Notes: generated by a model not told the origin, from the sequence alone. A stretch of DNA of 64,000 nt from Acidobacteriota bacterium (GCA_947465645.1 CANIBQ010000011.1:1-64000), one strand, 5' to 3'. Shown: positions 26,514-35,252, counted from the stretch's first letter. Program-made: numbers and translations.

Positions 26514-27119
26514 TCAGCCGCCCGGCTCGGTGTGTGCCGAATCCGCCGCCGGCAACACGTCTCGCGCCCAGTCCGCTCGCTTCCAATCGGGCACGGGCGG
26601 TGTCTCCCCCGTCCGCGGAATGAAGGGGGACGGTTCGGCGAGCTGATACTTCGGGATGTATCGCGGGCAGTTCGGATAGATCCTTTGCAGCCGGATCCGG
26701 AGAACGAACAGCGCGCCCGGATACTCTGCAACGGCGTGGGCGTCCTGCACGACGTCCGCGTCACCCTCGAGCCGGAGGCGGCGCCGGGCCTCGAAATCGA
26801 TCAGCAGCAGGCCAACGGGGGGGCTCGCGGCGATGTTTCCCGCCGACAGGAACATGCCGTTCCCGTCGTACCAGCCGAACGCCAGCGTCCGCCGGTCCAG
26901 GATCCGTATGAAGCCCGGGTCGCCAGCCTTGATCGAGCACGTGGGTTGACCTGACGGATCGCAGGTAGCCAGAAACAACATGTCCCGCGATGTGATGAAC
27001 GCCGCGTCGGCGTCGGTCAGTTCGGCGTGGACCTTGACCTCTTCCAGTCGATCCGCGAGGCGGCGAGCGTCGAACTGATCCTGCAAGGCGCGCTGCGCCG
27101 GGTGATACATCGATGACAT
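26514..27119 (-). CDS. Pyridoxamine 5'-phosphate oxidase-family flavin protein
   Basis: A 201-residue protein with the split-barrel FMN-binding fold. Visible segments are AAFITSRDMLFLATCDPSGQPTCS, GDPGFIRILDRRTLAFGWYDGNG, NIAASPPVGLLLIDFEARRRLRL, and the C-terminal VLRIRLQRIYPNCPRYI, all typical of the broad PNPOx-like family of general flavin-linked proteins. It is not the vitamin B6 enzyme itself, as the classic substrate residues are absent. The nearest partner is a DUF3565 gene 4 bases downstream. Confidence 0.87.
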   Translation of the reverse strand: MSSMYHPAQRALQDQFDARRLADRLEEVKVHAELTDADAAFITSRDMLFLATCDPSGQPTCSIKAGDPGFIRILDRRTLAFGWYDGNGMFLSAGNIAASPPVGLLLIDFEARRRLRLEGDADVVQDAHAVAEYPGALFVLRIRLQRIYPNCPRYIPKYQLAEPSPFIPRTGETPPVPDWKRADWARDVLPAADSAHTEPGG

Positions 27120-27142
27120 CGGGTGCCCTCACGTGGGTCGCA

Positions 27143-27191
27143 CGTAGTGTCCGGCTTCAGCCCGCCCGTAGTGTCCGGCTTTAGCCGGACC
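27143..27191. repeat. Two copies of the GTAGTGTCCGGCT palindrome
   Basis: Copy 1 (27143-27162) is degraded; copy 2 (27167-27191) has the perfect arms GTCCGGCT and AGCCGGAC around a TTA loop. The pair abuts the stop codon of the sugar dehydrogenase gene (27193). Confidence 0.9.
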
Positions 27192-27192
27192 G

Positions 27193-28596
27193 TTAAGGAC
27201 GCAGCACGCGGATGGTGCCGTCCTGTTTGTTGAGTAGAAACACCTGGTTACCGGCGCCGATGCCGAAGCGGAGATCGACGCGCGTGGCGGCCGGGTTCTT
27301 TTCCTTGACCAGCTCCATCAGCGTCTTCGCGGCACCGCCGCTGTTGAACAGGACGCGGCGCATCCCGTCCTGCCCCCCGCTCGGCAGCCGGTCGGCGTTG
27401 ATGTAGAACACCTCGCCGCTCGGGTTGTCGCCGAACAGCACCAGGTTCGCGAGCTGCGGGATCGCGGTGCCACGGTAGACGATCGTGCCGGTGATCGCGA
27501 CGTCGTTGTTGTTGACGCCGAGCAACGGGTCGCGATGGTCGTACTCGACCAGGGGATAGACCATTTTGGGATCGGCGCGCGTCCCATCGAGCTTGATCTC
27601 CGTGCGGCTGATGAAGCGGAAGCTCGACTCCCACGTGTTCCAGCCCAGGTTCGCGCCGGCGGTCACGAGACTGAGCTCCTCGACGATGTTCTGGCCGATG
27701 TCGGCGAGGAAGAGATTGCCGTTCTTCGGATCCCAGCCGAAACGCTGCGGGTTGCGGACGCCGTAGGCATAGATTTCCCCGAGCGTCTGCGGGTTGTTGT
27801 CGTTGACGAAGGGGTTGCCCGGCGGGATGCCGTATTTCTTGTTCGCGCTGTTGGCGCCGAGCGGGTCGATCCGGAAGATCTTGCCGAAGGCGGAGTTGAG
27901 GTTCTGCGCCATGTTGAGCGGATCGCCGCCGCTGCCGCCGTCGGCGACGCCCATGTAGAGGAGGCCGAAGTCGGCGCTGCCCGGCGTCGCGTTGGGGTTG
28001 AAGGCGAGATGACCCGCGTTGTGGTTGGCGAACGGCTGTCGGAGCCGAATCAGCTCACGCGGCGCGCCGCCGTCGTAGGTGGCTGCGGCGGGGTTCTTGG
28101 CGGTCCACTCGAGCAGCACCGTGTCGTGCGTGTTCATCCCGCCGGCCGGCACGAAGTCGGGCGCCGGCTGCATGTTCGACGAGTCGGTGTAGGTGTAGAA
28201 CTTGCCGAATCCGCGGGTGCCTGCCTGGTTGAACTGCGGATGGAAGGCGAAGCTCTGCACGCCGCGCTCCCTCCCCTGGTGCTGGACGCTGACACCCGAG
28301 TTGGCCGCGTTGACATCGTGGTAGCGCGTGACCGTCTTGCCGTCGTAGCTGACGCTGTAGAGCGGGCCGCGCATGTCGTTGACGAACAGCCGGCGCGTGC
28401 CCGGCTCGTCCGCGAGGAGCATCATCCGCGCCGCCACGCCGTCGATGGCCGGGATCGACGCGAAGTCGGCGATGTTCACGCGGATCACGCCCTCGGTGGC
28501 GGCGATCGGCTGCGGGAACGGATCGATGTTCTGCGCGAAGGCGGAGGGTGAGGCGAGCAGCAGGACCGCCGCGGCCCGAATCAGATGGCTGGTCAT
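27193..28596 (-). CDS. Exported sugar/sorbosone dehydrogenase-like protein (PQQ-type propeller)
   Basis: The 467-residue protein has a signal peptide (MTSHLIRAAAVLLLASPSAFA) and a six-bladed propeller-like domain. Landmarks include GVQSFAFHPQFN, NHNAGHLAFNPN, LYMGVADGGSGGDPLNMAQN, KIFRIDPLG, YGVRNPQRFGWDP and LFLADIGQNIVEEL. This order is that of soluble aldose/sorbosone dehydrogenase proteins that use PQQ in the periplasm. Cofactor use is expected from the family, not shown. The gene is bounded on both sides by GTAGTGTCCGGCT palindromes. Confidence 0.87.
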   Translation of the reverse strand: MTSHLIRAAAVLLLASPSAFAQNIDPFPQPIAATEGVIRVNIADFASIPAIDGVAARMMLLADEPGTRRLFVNDMRGPLYSVSYDGKTVTRYHDVNAANSGVSVQHQGRERGVQSFAFHPQFNQAGTRGFGKFYTYTDSSNMQPAPDFVPAGGMNTHDTVLLEWTAKNPAAATYDGGAPRELIRLRQPFANHNAGHLAFNPNATPGSADFGLLYMGVADGGSGGDPLNMAQNLNSAFGKIFRIDPLGANSANKKYGIPPGNPFVNDNNPQTLGEIYAYGVRNPQRFGWDPKNGNLFLADIGQNIVEELSLVTAGANLGWNTWESSFRFISRTEIKLDGTRADPKMVYPLVEYDHRDPLLGVNNNDVAITGTIVYRGTAIPQLANLVLFGDNPSGEVFYINADRLPSGGQDGMRRVLFNSGGAAKTLMELVKEKNPAATRVDLRFGIGAGNQVFLLNKQDGTIRVLRP

Positions 28597-28615
28597 GGTC
28601 GGAGACTAACACGTA

Positions 28616-28671
28616 CGTAGTGTCCGGCTTGAGCCGGACCTTAGTACGTAGTGTCCGGCTTTAGCCGGACC
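28616..28671. repeat. Two tandem copies of the GTAGTGTCCGGCT palindrome
   Basis: Copies at 28616-28640 (TTG variant of the loop) and 28647-28671, in the same orientation, 6 bases apart. They fill the whole gap between the sugar dehydrogenase start and the pyrophosphatase stop. Confidence 0.92.
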
Positions 28672-29193
28672 TCAGGCCGATTCCGTGATCAGCGTGAGCG
28701 CCGCAGCCGCGTCTCCCCATCCTACGATCCGCACGTCCTTGCCTTCGAGCGCCGTCGCGATCAGCGCCAGGTTCTCGAGCTCGGCCCGCACCCGCGCGGG
28801 AAGGCCGTCAATGCTCGTGATGTCGGCCTCCCGGCGCGCCGCCTCGGGCACGGCGAGAATGCGATCGTTGCGGATCCGATTCGACGGGTCGTGATTGGTG
28901 TCGTTCTGCTCGATGTGCATCACGCCGATCGCTCGGCACGACAGCACGACGCCCGGGTACGACGCGACGTCCCACAGCACGAGGACGTCGAGCGGATCCC
29001 CGTCGGGCCCTTCCGTCGAGGGGATGAAGCCCCAGTCGAAGGGGTAGGTCACACCAAGCGGCAGCGGACGCGACACCGACATCGCCTCCAGGCGTGGTTC
29101 GTACTTCAACTTGAGCGTCGATCCCCGCGGAGATTCGACGACGACGTGGAAGATGCCGGGATCAGCGAAGGCAGGGATCGCCGCGAGGTTCAT
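28672..29193 (-). CDS. ppa: Inorganic pyrophosphatase (family I)
   Basis: At 173 residues this is the size of bacterial family I pyrophosphatases. The signature DGDPLDVLV holds metal-binding aspartates, preceded by YPFDWGFIPSTEG and followed by GVMHIEQ. It hydrolyses pyrophosphate, pulling biosynthetic reactions forward. ATG 29193 was chosen; the frame continues upstream without family similarity. It is divergent from the ATP-grasp gene. The 5' end of the protein (IPAFADPGIFHVVVESPRGS) matches family starts. Confidence 0.88.
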   Translation of the reverse strand: MNLAAIPAFADPGIFHVVVESPRGSTLKLKYEPRLEAMSVSRPLPLGVTYPFDWGFIPSTEGPDGDPLDVLVLWDVASYPGVVLSCRAIGVMHIEQNDTNHDPSNRIRNDRILAVPEAARREADITSIDGLPARVRAELENLALIATALEGKDVRIVGWGDAAAALTLITESA

Positions 29194-29263
29194 GCGGACA
29201 AAGATACCAGCGTTGGATGACGCCCTCAGCTCATCGGTGCCGCGATATGCTGATCTCAGATCC

Positions 29264-30238
29264 ATGACCAAGCCCGACCTCATCGTGCTCCACGAGCATC
29301 CCGAGTGGCAGAAGCCGCTGTTCGCCGCGCTCGAGCGCCGCGGCGTCGCGTACCAGCCGTTCAACGTCACCCAGGCCGCGTTCAGCAACGAGGAGCCGCC
29401 GCGCGCCCGCCTCTACTTCAACCAGGCGAGCCCGAGCGCGTACATCCGGGGCAACACGCGGGCGGTGCCGCTGGCACTGGCGTTCATGCGGTCGCTCGAA
29501 CTCCAGGACGCTCGCGTGCTGAACGGCGCCGACGTGTTCGCGCTCGAGCTGAGCAAGAGCGCGCAGGCGACGCTGCTGCGGACGCTCGGGATCGACTGCC
29601 CGCGCTCGATCACGTTCAACGACGTCGGGGCGCTGAAGGCATACGCGAAAGAGATCCGGTGGCCGGCGCTGCTGAAGCCGGACCAGGGCGGCAGCGGCGC
29701 GCGCATCCAGGTGGTCGAGTCGCTGGAGGAGATCGATGCCATCTTCCGCAGCGATCCCTCCGTCTGGCTGCCCGACAACCTGTTCCTGCTGCAGGAGTAC
29801 CTGCCCCACGACCCCGATCAGGGCATCATCCGGCTGGAGTTTCTCGGCGGCGAGCTGCTCTACGCGATGCGCGTGAAGACCCACGGCCGCTTCAACCTGT
29901 GCCCGTCACCGGTCTGCAATCCGGACGAGGGCGACGGCGCGTGCGAGGTGCCGGCAGCCCAGGCGGTCGAGGCGCCGCCGGTGGAGTTCTACCCGTTTCC
30001 AGAGGTGCCGCGTGACGCCGTCGAGACGGCGAAGCGGATTGCGCAGGCGGCACACCTCGATGTGGGCGGGATCGAGTACCTGGACACGGATGACGGGCGG
30101 CGAGTGTTTTACGACGTCAACGCCAACTCAAACCTTCGGCCGTCAGTCGCAGCCGCTTTCGGCTTCGATCCCTTCGAGCGCGTCGTCGATTACCTGGTGG
30201 CGCAGCTGGCGGCGGTCAGATCACGACCTTCGTCATGA
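29264..30238 (+). CDS. RimK-like ATP-grasp protein
   Basis: The 324-residue protein shows the ATP-grasp layout of ligases such as RimK. Features are KSAQATLLRTLGIDCPRSI, PALLKPDQGGSGARI in the nucleotide-binding small domain, LFLLQEYLPHD, and GIEYLDTDDGRRVFYDVNANSNLRPS, which carries the metal ligands. Members form amide bonds between a carboxylate and an amine, but substrates vary and no peptide or cofactor partner is next to this gene. ATG 29264 fits the MTKPDLIVLHEHPEW start. Its last 23 bases overlap the convergent decarboxylase-like gene. Confidence 0.85.
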   Translation: MTKPDLIVLHEHPEWQKPLFAALERRGVAYQPFNVTQAAFSNEEPPRARLYFNQASPSAYIRGNTRAVPLALAFMRSLELQDARVLNGADVFALELSKSAQATLLRTLGIDCPRSITFNDVGALKAYAKEIRWPALLKPDQGGSGARIQVVESLEEIDAIFRSDPSVWLPDNLFLLQEYLPHDPDQGIIRLEFLGGELLYAMRVKTHGRFNLCPSPVCNPDEGDGACEVPAAQAVEAPPVEFYPFPEVPRDAVETAKRIAQAAHLDVGGIEYLDTDDGRRVFYDVNANSNLRPSVAAAFGFDPFERVVDYLVAQLAAVRSRPSS

Positions 30239-31205
30239 TGCCCTTGGGAAAGATCTCCTCCGGCTTCATCAGGCGGTGGGCAATTCCCTGCTGCATGGTG
30301 TAGAGCGCCATCTGCTCCCAGGTGGGGCGGTTTTCTTCGATCCCGTATGGAAACAGGTCGCCGTTGAACGCGTCACGCATCCGGCGCGCGTAGGCGGTGA
30401 GCCAGGGCACCGGGTAACGCGACACCGCCGGGTCGAGGATGCGCTCGATCGAGCGCCGCTTGGATTCCAGGAACGCGTTGTACAGGTTGCGCGCCGCCCA
30501 CGGATGCTCGTCGACGATCGACTTCTTCATCGCGATGATGTGCATGATCGGCCAGACCTTGGTACGCGCGAAGTATTCCTCCTCCATCCCGACATAGTCG
30601 GGGAAGAGGCGCACGACGTCGGGATGGCCTTCGAGGAAGCAGGTCGGGGGCCTGGCGATGATCGCGCAATCGATTTCGTGCGACGCCAGCATCTCGCTCA
30701 GGCTCTTGTCTGACACGCGCGTGAGCTTCAGCCCCTCGGGCAGGTTGAGTTCGACCTTCTCGTCGCGGCCCGGCGCGTTCGCGCCCGCCTGGTACCAGTG
30801 GACGTCGGTCAGTCTGACGCCCATCTCGTTGTGCAGCCAGCCGCGCATGTAGACGGCCGCCGAGTGCGCCCACTCCGGCGAGCCGACCTTCTTCCCCTTC
30901 AGGTCGTCCACGGTCTTGATCCCGCTCTTCTTGTTGACGTAGAACGACGAGAAGCGGAACAGCCGCGAGCAGATCACCGGAAGGCCGACGATGTCGGAGT
31001 CGGGACGGCTGATCTGGGTGGAGAACTTGGCGAAGGAGAGCTCGGAGAGATCGAATTCGCGGTTCGCGGTGAAGCGCGCGAAGCACTCGTGGTGGCCAAG
31101 CGTGAGCCAGGTGTGATCAATGCCCTCGGCGTTGACGAGGCCGAACCTGAAGTCGCGGAAGTGATCGTAGTCAGTCGTAGCAATCGTAAGCTTGAGGTTC
31201 GACAT
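30216..31205 (-). CDS. 4,5-dihydroxyphthalate decarboxylase-like / substrate-binding-fold protein
   Basis: This 329-residue protein has a periplasmic-binding type 2 fold but no signal peptide, as in 4,5-dihydroxyphthalate decarboxylase homologues. Motifs include LTIATTDYDHFRDFRFG, FDLSELSFAKFSTQ, LPVICSRLFRFSSFYVNKKSG, GKKVGSPEWAHSAAVYMRGWL, and ARPPTCFLEG. Family members are annotated as decarboxylases or as ABC substrate-binding proteins; here no ABC permease is adjacent. It directly follows the restriction-modification pair (0-base gap), which is probably chance. Confidence 0.82.
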   Translation of the reverse strand: MSNLKLTIATTDYDHFRDFRFGLVNAEGIDHTWLTLGHHECFARFTANREFDLSELSFAKFSTQISRPDSDIVGLPVICSRLFRFSSFYVNKKSGIKTVDDLKGKKVGSPEWAHSAAVYMRGWLHNEMGVRLTDVHWYQAGANAPGRDEKVELNLPEGLKLTRVSDKSLSEMLASHEIDCAIIARPPTCFLEGHPDVVRLFPDYVGMEEEYFARTKVWPIMHIIAMKKSIVDEHPWAARNLYNAFLESKRRSIERILDPAVSRYPVPWLTAYARRMRDAFNGDLFPYGIEENRPTWEQMALYTMQQGIAHRLMKPEEIFPKGIMTKVVI

Positions 31206-31682
31206 TTACTCTCCGAAGAGATCCGCCTGCCCTTTGATCGGCTTCTTCTTCTCAATCAGCACATCCCACCACCCGAAATGAACCGCCATCAGGTGATCGA
31301 GTTCCTTGGTCTCGGCCGTCGTGCCGGTCTGGCCTACCCCGGGGAGGCAATACGCCGCCAGCCGGGATGCGGCGAGCATGTGCAGCACGCCGGCTGAAAA
31401 GCCCTGCCCGGCGTAGGCGATGCAGCCGGCCATCGGCAGCGCGCGCAGGTCGTCGAGTGCGTAGGGAATTTTCTCGTCCACCGTGCCCTGGCTGTCCTGG
31501 AACTTGCACTCGATCGCGAAGGCCTTCTGGCTGTCGTCGGCCACGCAGAAGACGTCGATGCACCGGTTCTTGCCGATGATCGTTTTTCCAACCTTCACTT
31601 CCCGGTAGACCTTCAAGGTGCGGGAGCCAAACCTGTTGGCGACGTACGACGCGACCAGGTTGGCGTATTCGGCGCCGGTCAT
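31206..31682 (-). CDS. PD-(D/E)xK nuclease-family protein, probable restriction endonuclease
   Basis: A 158-residue protein with the PD-(D/E)xK signature: an N-terminal helix ending VKVGKTIIGKNR, then CIDVFCVA with an Asp and AIECKFQD with the ExK pair. The basic GKTIIGKNRC and ECK elements fit a DNA-cleaving site. It lies directly downstream of a DNA methyltransferase and overlaps its stop (ATGA at 31679-31682), which supports a type II restriction enzyme. The recognition sequence cannot be read from sequence. The small size suits a homodimer. Confidence 0.8.
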   Translation of the reverse strand: MTGAEYANLVASYVANRFGSRTLKVYREVKVGKTIIGKNRCIDVFCVADDSQKAFAIECKFQDSQGTVDEKIPYALDDLRALPMAGCIAYAGQGFSAGVLHMLAASRLAAYCLPGVGQTGTTAETKELDHLMAVHFGWWDVLIEKKKPIKGQADLFGE

Positions 31683-32428
31683 CTCGGCGGAATCGACTCG
31701 AGCAGGTCAGGCTGGCCGGGCTGCTGCGGAGCCGCGGCGGGCGCGCGCGAGTCGCCAAAGGCGCGAAGCCGCTGCTCGGCCATCTGCACCGCTTCCGGAT
31801 TGAGGTCGTTGCCGAGGAACCGGCGGCCCAGTCGCACCGCCGCCACGCCGACGCTGCCGGAGCCCATGAAAGGATCCGCCACCACCTCGCCGGGCTCCGA
31901 GCTCTGGCGGATCAGCACCTCCGCGACCTCAGGCGGTTTCTCCGCCGGGTAGCCGCCGCGAATCCTGGGGACGGCGATGACGTCCGCCGTGCCGAGGTCG
32001 TTCAGCCGCCGCTTGCCTTTCTCGAAGAACAGGATGAACTCGTACCGCGCCCGGTAGTGGTAACCCATGCCGATCGAGCATTTGTCCCACACCAGCGGCT
32101 TCCAGAAGCGAAAACCCACGCGCTCGGCCTCCGGCTTGGCGACGAACATCGTTTCCGCGTCGCAGAGGAGATAGAAGTGGGTGTTCTTCCTGAGCACGCG
32201 GTAGGCCTCCTCGAACAGCTCGCCGAAGCGCGCGTTCGGGAAGATCTTGAACCAGTCGTTGCTCGAGGACTTGCTGTGCTTCAGCCGGGTCGTCGTCCCG
32301 ATCGCGCGGTGTTTCTCCAGCGACTCGTAGGCGGGATCGGTGATCAGCAGATCCACCGATTCGGCGGGCCGATCGCGAAGCCAGCTGACGGCGTCCTGCG
32401 TGAACAACTCGAACGGGATAGGGGTCAC
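31679..32428 (-). CDS. DNA methyltransferase (N6-adenine or N4-cytosine), beta-class order
   Basis: This is a 249-residue methyltransferase. The catalytic motif reads TDPAY (in LLITDPAYESLEK) rather than DPPY, and the SAM-binding motif DPFMGSGSVGVAAV comes after it, giving the beta-class order (catalytic first, AdoMet last). GRRFLGNDLNPEAV follows. The protein would methylate the sites that the overlapping nuclease gene product attacks. The C-terminal Pro/Ala/Gln run (APAAAPQQPGQPDL) looks like an unstructured tail. The next gene upstream is unrelated. Confidence 0.9.
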   Translation of the reverse strand: MTPIPFELFTQDAVSWLRDRPAESVDLLITDPAYESLEKHRAIGTTTRLKHSKSSSNDWFKIFPNARFGELFEEAYRVLRKNTHFYLLCDAETMFVAKPEAERVGFRFWKPLVWDKCSIGMGYHYRARYEFILFFEKGKRRLNDLGTADVIAVPRIRGGYPAEKPPEVAEVLIRQSSEPGEVVADPFMGSGSVGVAAVRLGRRFLGNDLNPEAVQMAEQRLRAFGDSRAPAAAPQQPGQPDLLESIPPR

Positions 32429-32544
32429 AACACCTCGGGCTGAATCGGATACGCCATTCTACGACGCGTGCCTGCGAATGGATTGTGGCGCGAGGGCCGG
32501 ACAGCCTAGGTCACAGCGCAGTTTGGGCGTTCACCTTGGGCACC

Positions 32545-33033
32545 TTACTGCGGTTTTGTTGGCTCGGATCCGTGGAACTGACGCCATCGCCACCGCCCGT
32601 CGCGCCGCTCGAGTACGCCGGTCAGCCGGTACGGCGCCCGCATTTCGCCATCCGCGCCCTTCAGCACGATGTCCCCGGATGCGTAGACCCACGCGACATC
32701 GTCAATCGAGGAGACGCGCGTCTCGGTCCAGTCGAAGGCAATCGAAAACGGGAGCTTGAAGATTTCCTGAAAGTGCGCGGCGAGCTGCTCGCGGCCGACC
32801 TTGAACTCCCCTGCTTCCGAGCCAAGGAGCATGACGTCGGGGTCAGCGACGAACTCGTCGAGGACCGCCATGTCGCGCGCGGAGACCAGCTCACTCAGGC
32901 GCTGGAGACTGGCCTCGACCTCCTGCCTCGTCGTGGCGTTGTTCCGCATTGGATCGCCTGGCGCCTGCTGGCGGCAGGCCGCGAATACGGCGACGAACGC
33001 GACGGCAATTCCAATCCGAACGAAGAGGCGCAT
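32545..33033 (-). CDS. Exported SnoaL/DUF4440-like (NTF2-fold) lipoprotein
   Basis: A 162-residue protein with a lipoprotein-like leader (IAVAFVAVFAACRQQ) and an NTF2-like domain: EVEASLQRLSELVSARDMAVLDEF, FKVGREQLAAHFQEIFKLP, DVAWVYASGDIVLKG, and GVLERRDGRWRWRQFHGS. Such domains bind small molecules or serve as scaffolds; function here is unknown. It lies 17 bases downstream of the tannase-like gene on the same strand and may be part of the same operon. Confidence 0.82.
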   Translation of the reverse strand: MRLFVRIGIAVAFVAVFAACRQQAPGDPMRNNATTRQEVEASLQRLSELVSARDMAVLDEFVADPDVMLLGSEAGEFKVGREQLAAHFQEIFKLPFSIAFDWTETRVSSIDDVAWVYASGDIVLKGADGEMRAPYRLTGVLERRDGRWRWRQFHGSEPTKPQ

Positions 33034-33050
33034 AGGGAATCGGCGGGAGC

Positions 33051-34559
33051 TCAGGGGGCCGAGCACGCGAAGTTCGCGGCGTCGTTGGTGTCGCCGGTGC
33101 CCTTGTACCTGGCGAGCTGCGGATACGGGCACAAGGGGCGTGAGATCGGCTGGTTCGCCTTGGTCGCGATCATCGAGGCGGGCGGCGTCCCCTGCTCCAC
33201 CCAGCGCTCCATCGCGGTGAGCGCGTCGAAGCGATCCGGGCCTGCGCCACCGCCGCAATGCAGCACGCCGGGCGCCAGGAAAAGGCGCACGCTGTCTCTG
33301 GCCGCCGGCACCCTGGCGTTCACCGCGTCGAGATAGGCGATGGTCGAGAGCGGGCTCGGACCCGGGTCGTTGAACCCGTGCCAGAGCAGGAGCTTGCCGC
33401 CGCGGCCGACGAACTTCGAGATGTCCGGATTCTGCTGGTGCACTTCCGCGGCAAGACCGCCGCTCAGCGCCGCCATGTCGCGCTCCGGGTCGAAGCTCAT
33501 GAGGTCGTACGACGGGTCGTTTTTGACGATGTGGGACATGAAGGGCGCGCCGAGCACGGAGTTGACCCCGCGGGGCTGCTCGCGAGTGCCGACCATCCGC
33601 GCCACCCAGTCGGTCTCGCCGCCGCGCATCAGCGGCATCGCGGCGAACTTGCCGTCCTTCGTCTTCACGCCCGAGTAGACACGGCGCACCGTCTCGACCT
33701 GCGCAGGGGTGAGGCAGCTGTCGGACGCCGCGCCGGTGCAGGCGAGTTGACCCGGATCCCAGGTGCACGCGCGCGGATCGGTGAGGATGCCGTCGGTGAC
33801 GCCGTCTTTCGCGTCGCAGGCGGCGAGCACGCTCTTCTGGATCAGCGGAACGTGCGCGGGGAGCAGGTTGCTCCCGGGCTGCTTGTGAAACGCCTGCACC
33901 CGGAGGATGGCGTTCGAGTAGACCAGCGGCGTGTAGACCGGGGCCCCCGCGATGACGCCGTCGTAGTCATCCGGATAGCGCTGTACCTCGGCGAGGCCCT
34001 GGCGTCCGCCGGTCGAGCATCCCTGCCAGTAGGCGTGCTGCACGGCGCGGCCGTAGTAGCTGGCGGTCAGCTTCTTGCCGACGTCGGTGGCGACGTGGGT
34101 CGCGCGATGGCCGAAGTCGATGATCCCTTCGACGTTGGGCTGGCCCGGTCCTTTGATCGCGAACGAGGGATCGAGCGATGCGGCGCTCTCGTGGCCCATG
34201 TCGTTCTGGATCACTGCGTAGCCGCGCGACAGGCCGTTGGTCGCCGCCGCGATCGACAGGTTCCCAGCGAAGCCGCCGCCGCCGATGCCGAGCACCTTGC
34301 CGTTCCAGTTCGCGGGCAGGCGGTAGACCGCGCCGACCTTCGAGCCCGCGACCGGCGATATGGTTGCGCGCACTTCACAGAAGTCCGGCAACCGCTCCTG
34401 GGGATTCGCCGGCACCGCTGTCGCCGACACGATCGTCGTCGCCGGCAGTGACGCGAGGGTTGCGACGCTGGCGCAGGCGGGCTGCGCCGAGGCCACACCA
34501 GGCGTGAGCAGCGCGACCGCCGCGCTGCTCACGAGCAGGGTGCGGACGCGTGCTACCAC
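33051..34559 (-). CDS. Secreted tannase/feruloyl-esterase family protein (copy 2)
   Basis: A GTG at 34559, overlapping the stop of the VOC gene (the GTG lies within AGGTGGTAG), gives 502 residues with a signal peptide (VRTLLVSSAAVALLTPGVASA). Family motifs are GIGGGGFAGN, nucleophile elbow WQGCSTGGRQGLAEVQ, YDGVIAGAP, acid region WHGFNDPGPSP and catalytic His in VLHCGGGAGP. The Cys beside Ser and the Cys beside His fit the family disulfide. It differs from copy 1 (21200-22684) in most of the sequence. The in-frame upstream extension to 35237 is antisense or out-of-frame over the VOC gene. Confidence 0.9.
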   Translation of the reverse strand: MVARVRTLLVSSAAVALLTPGVASAQPACASVATLASLPATTIVSATAVPANPQERLPDFCEVRATISPVAGSKVGAVYRLPANWNGKVLGIGGGGFAGNLSIAAATNGLSRGYAVIQNDMGHESAASLDPSFAIKGPGQPNVEGIIDFGHRATHVATDVGKKLTASYYGRAVQHAYWQGCSTGGRQGLAEVQRYPDDYDGVIAGAPVYTPLVYSNAILRVQAFHKQPGSNLLPAHVPLIQKSVLAACDAKDGVTDGILTDPRACTWDPGQLACTGAASDSCLTPAQVETVRRVYSGVKTKDGKFAAMPLMRGGETDWVARMVGTREQPRGVNSVLGAPFMSHIVKNDPSYDLMSFDPERDMAALSGGLAAEVHQQNPDISKFVGRGGKLLLWHGFNDPGPSPLSTIAYLDAVNARVPAARDSVRLFLAPGVLHCGGGAGPDRFDALTAMERWVEQGTPPASMIATKANQPISRPLCPYPQLARYKGTGDTNDAANFACSAP

Positions 34560-35038
34560 CTCTTCATGGCCTGGCGGTGCATCGACGAGTCCGGGAGCTC
34601 GGCGAGCTCGATGCGGAGGCCGTTGATGTCGGTGATGTTGTTGAGGATGGCGTTGGTGTCGCTCTTCCGCACCTCGCCGATGTTGACGCCGCGCGCCTTG
34701 AACATCGCGGTGGCCTTGACCATGTCGTCGACGTGGATGCCGACGTGGTTGATCGCCGCCGGCTTGCCGGGGCCCGGCTGCAGCTCGAAGAAGGTGTTCT
34801 CGCTGACCTGCACGTAGACGAGGCGGGCCTGTCCCTTCTCGTCGTTGACGCGGAAGGCTTCCGGGAACCCGAGGGTCTTGGTGTAGTACTCGACGGTGGC
34901 GTTCAGGTCGGGCACGTTCATGCCGACGTGGTTCATCTGGACGAGTCCCTTGTTCGGGCTCTTGGAGCTCTGGGCCGCGACCGTGTGAAGGCCGGCACCG
35001 ACGAGCAACCCGGTGACAAACAGAATGCAAGCACGCAT
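34553..35038 (-). CDS. Exported VOC (glyoxalase/dioxygenase-fold) protein
   Basis: From ATG 35038 the protein has 161 residues with a signal peptide (MRACILFVTGLLVGAGLHTVAA) and a single vicinal-oxygen-chelate unit. Core segments are VQMNHVGMNVPDLNATVEYYT, FFELQPGPGK, INHVGIHVDDMVKATAMFK and RIELAEL; His and Glu at the usual metal positions are present (NHVGM, NHVGI, IELAEL). VOC enzymes include glyoxalases and ring-cleaving dioxygenases; a secreted one next to a tannase might act on phenolic products. This is inference. It overlaps the tannase-like gene at its end. Confidence 0.85.
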   Translation of the reverse strand: MRACILFVTGLLVGAGLHTVAAQSSKSPNKGLVQMNHVGMNVPDLNATVEYYTKTLGFPEAFRVNDEKGQARLVYVQVSENTFFELQPGPGKPAAINHVGIHVDDMVKATAMFKARGVNIGEVRKSDTNAILNNITDINGLRIELAELPDSSMHRQAMKRW

Positions 35039-35102
35039 CGCAGGTTCCTTTCGAGAGGGGCGCCGCACGCCGGGCGCCGCGTTGTGCAGAGGAGTATAGG
35101 TC

Positions 35103-35240
35103 TTGTGGGGCAGGCCGTGCTTGCCCCACAGAACCGAGAAGCGGAAGGGCAAGTGGGGCAAACCTTGCTTGCCCGCCGAAGCCGCAACGCGGCGAAGGTG
35201 GGTCAGGTTTGCCCAGCGAACGCGCAGCGTTCGCCACAAG
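35103..35240. repeat. Composite palindromic repeat cluster
   Basis: A short GGGGCAGG...CTTGCCCC palindrome (35105-35128) is followed by an 88-base composite element (35153-35240). Its inner hairpins are GAAGCCGC...GCGGCGAAGG and GCGAACGC-GCA-GCGTTCGC. The composite is an inverted-orientation copy of 38110-38197. The gap between the VOC gene and the hydrolase gene (35039-35252) holds little else. Confidence 0.85.
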
Positions 35241-35252
35241 CGCAGTCGTCAG

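Noticed and set aside
33051..35237. A 728-residue fused VOC-tannase protein
   Set aside because: The extra N-terminal part is out of frame with the VOC gene product; the real genes overlap at 34553-34559 and each has its own signal peptide.
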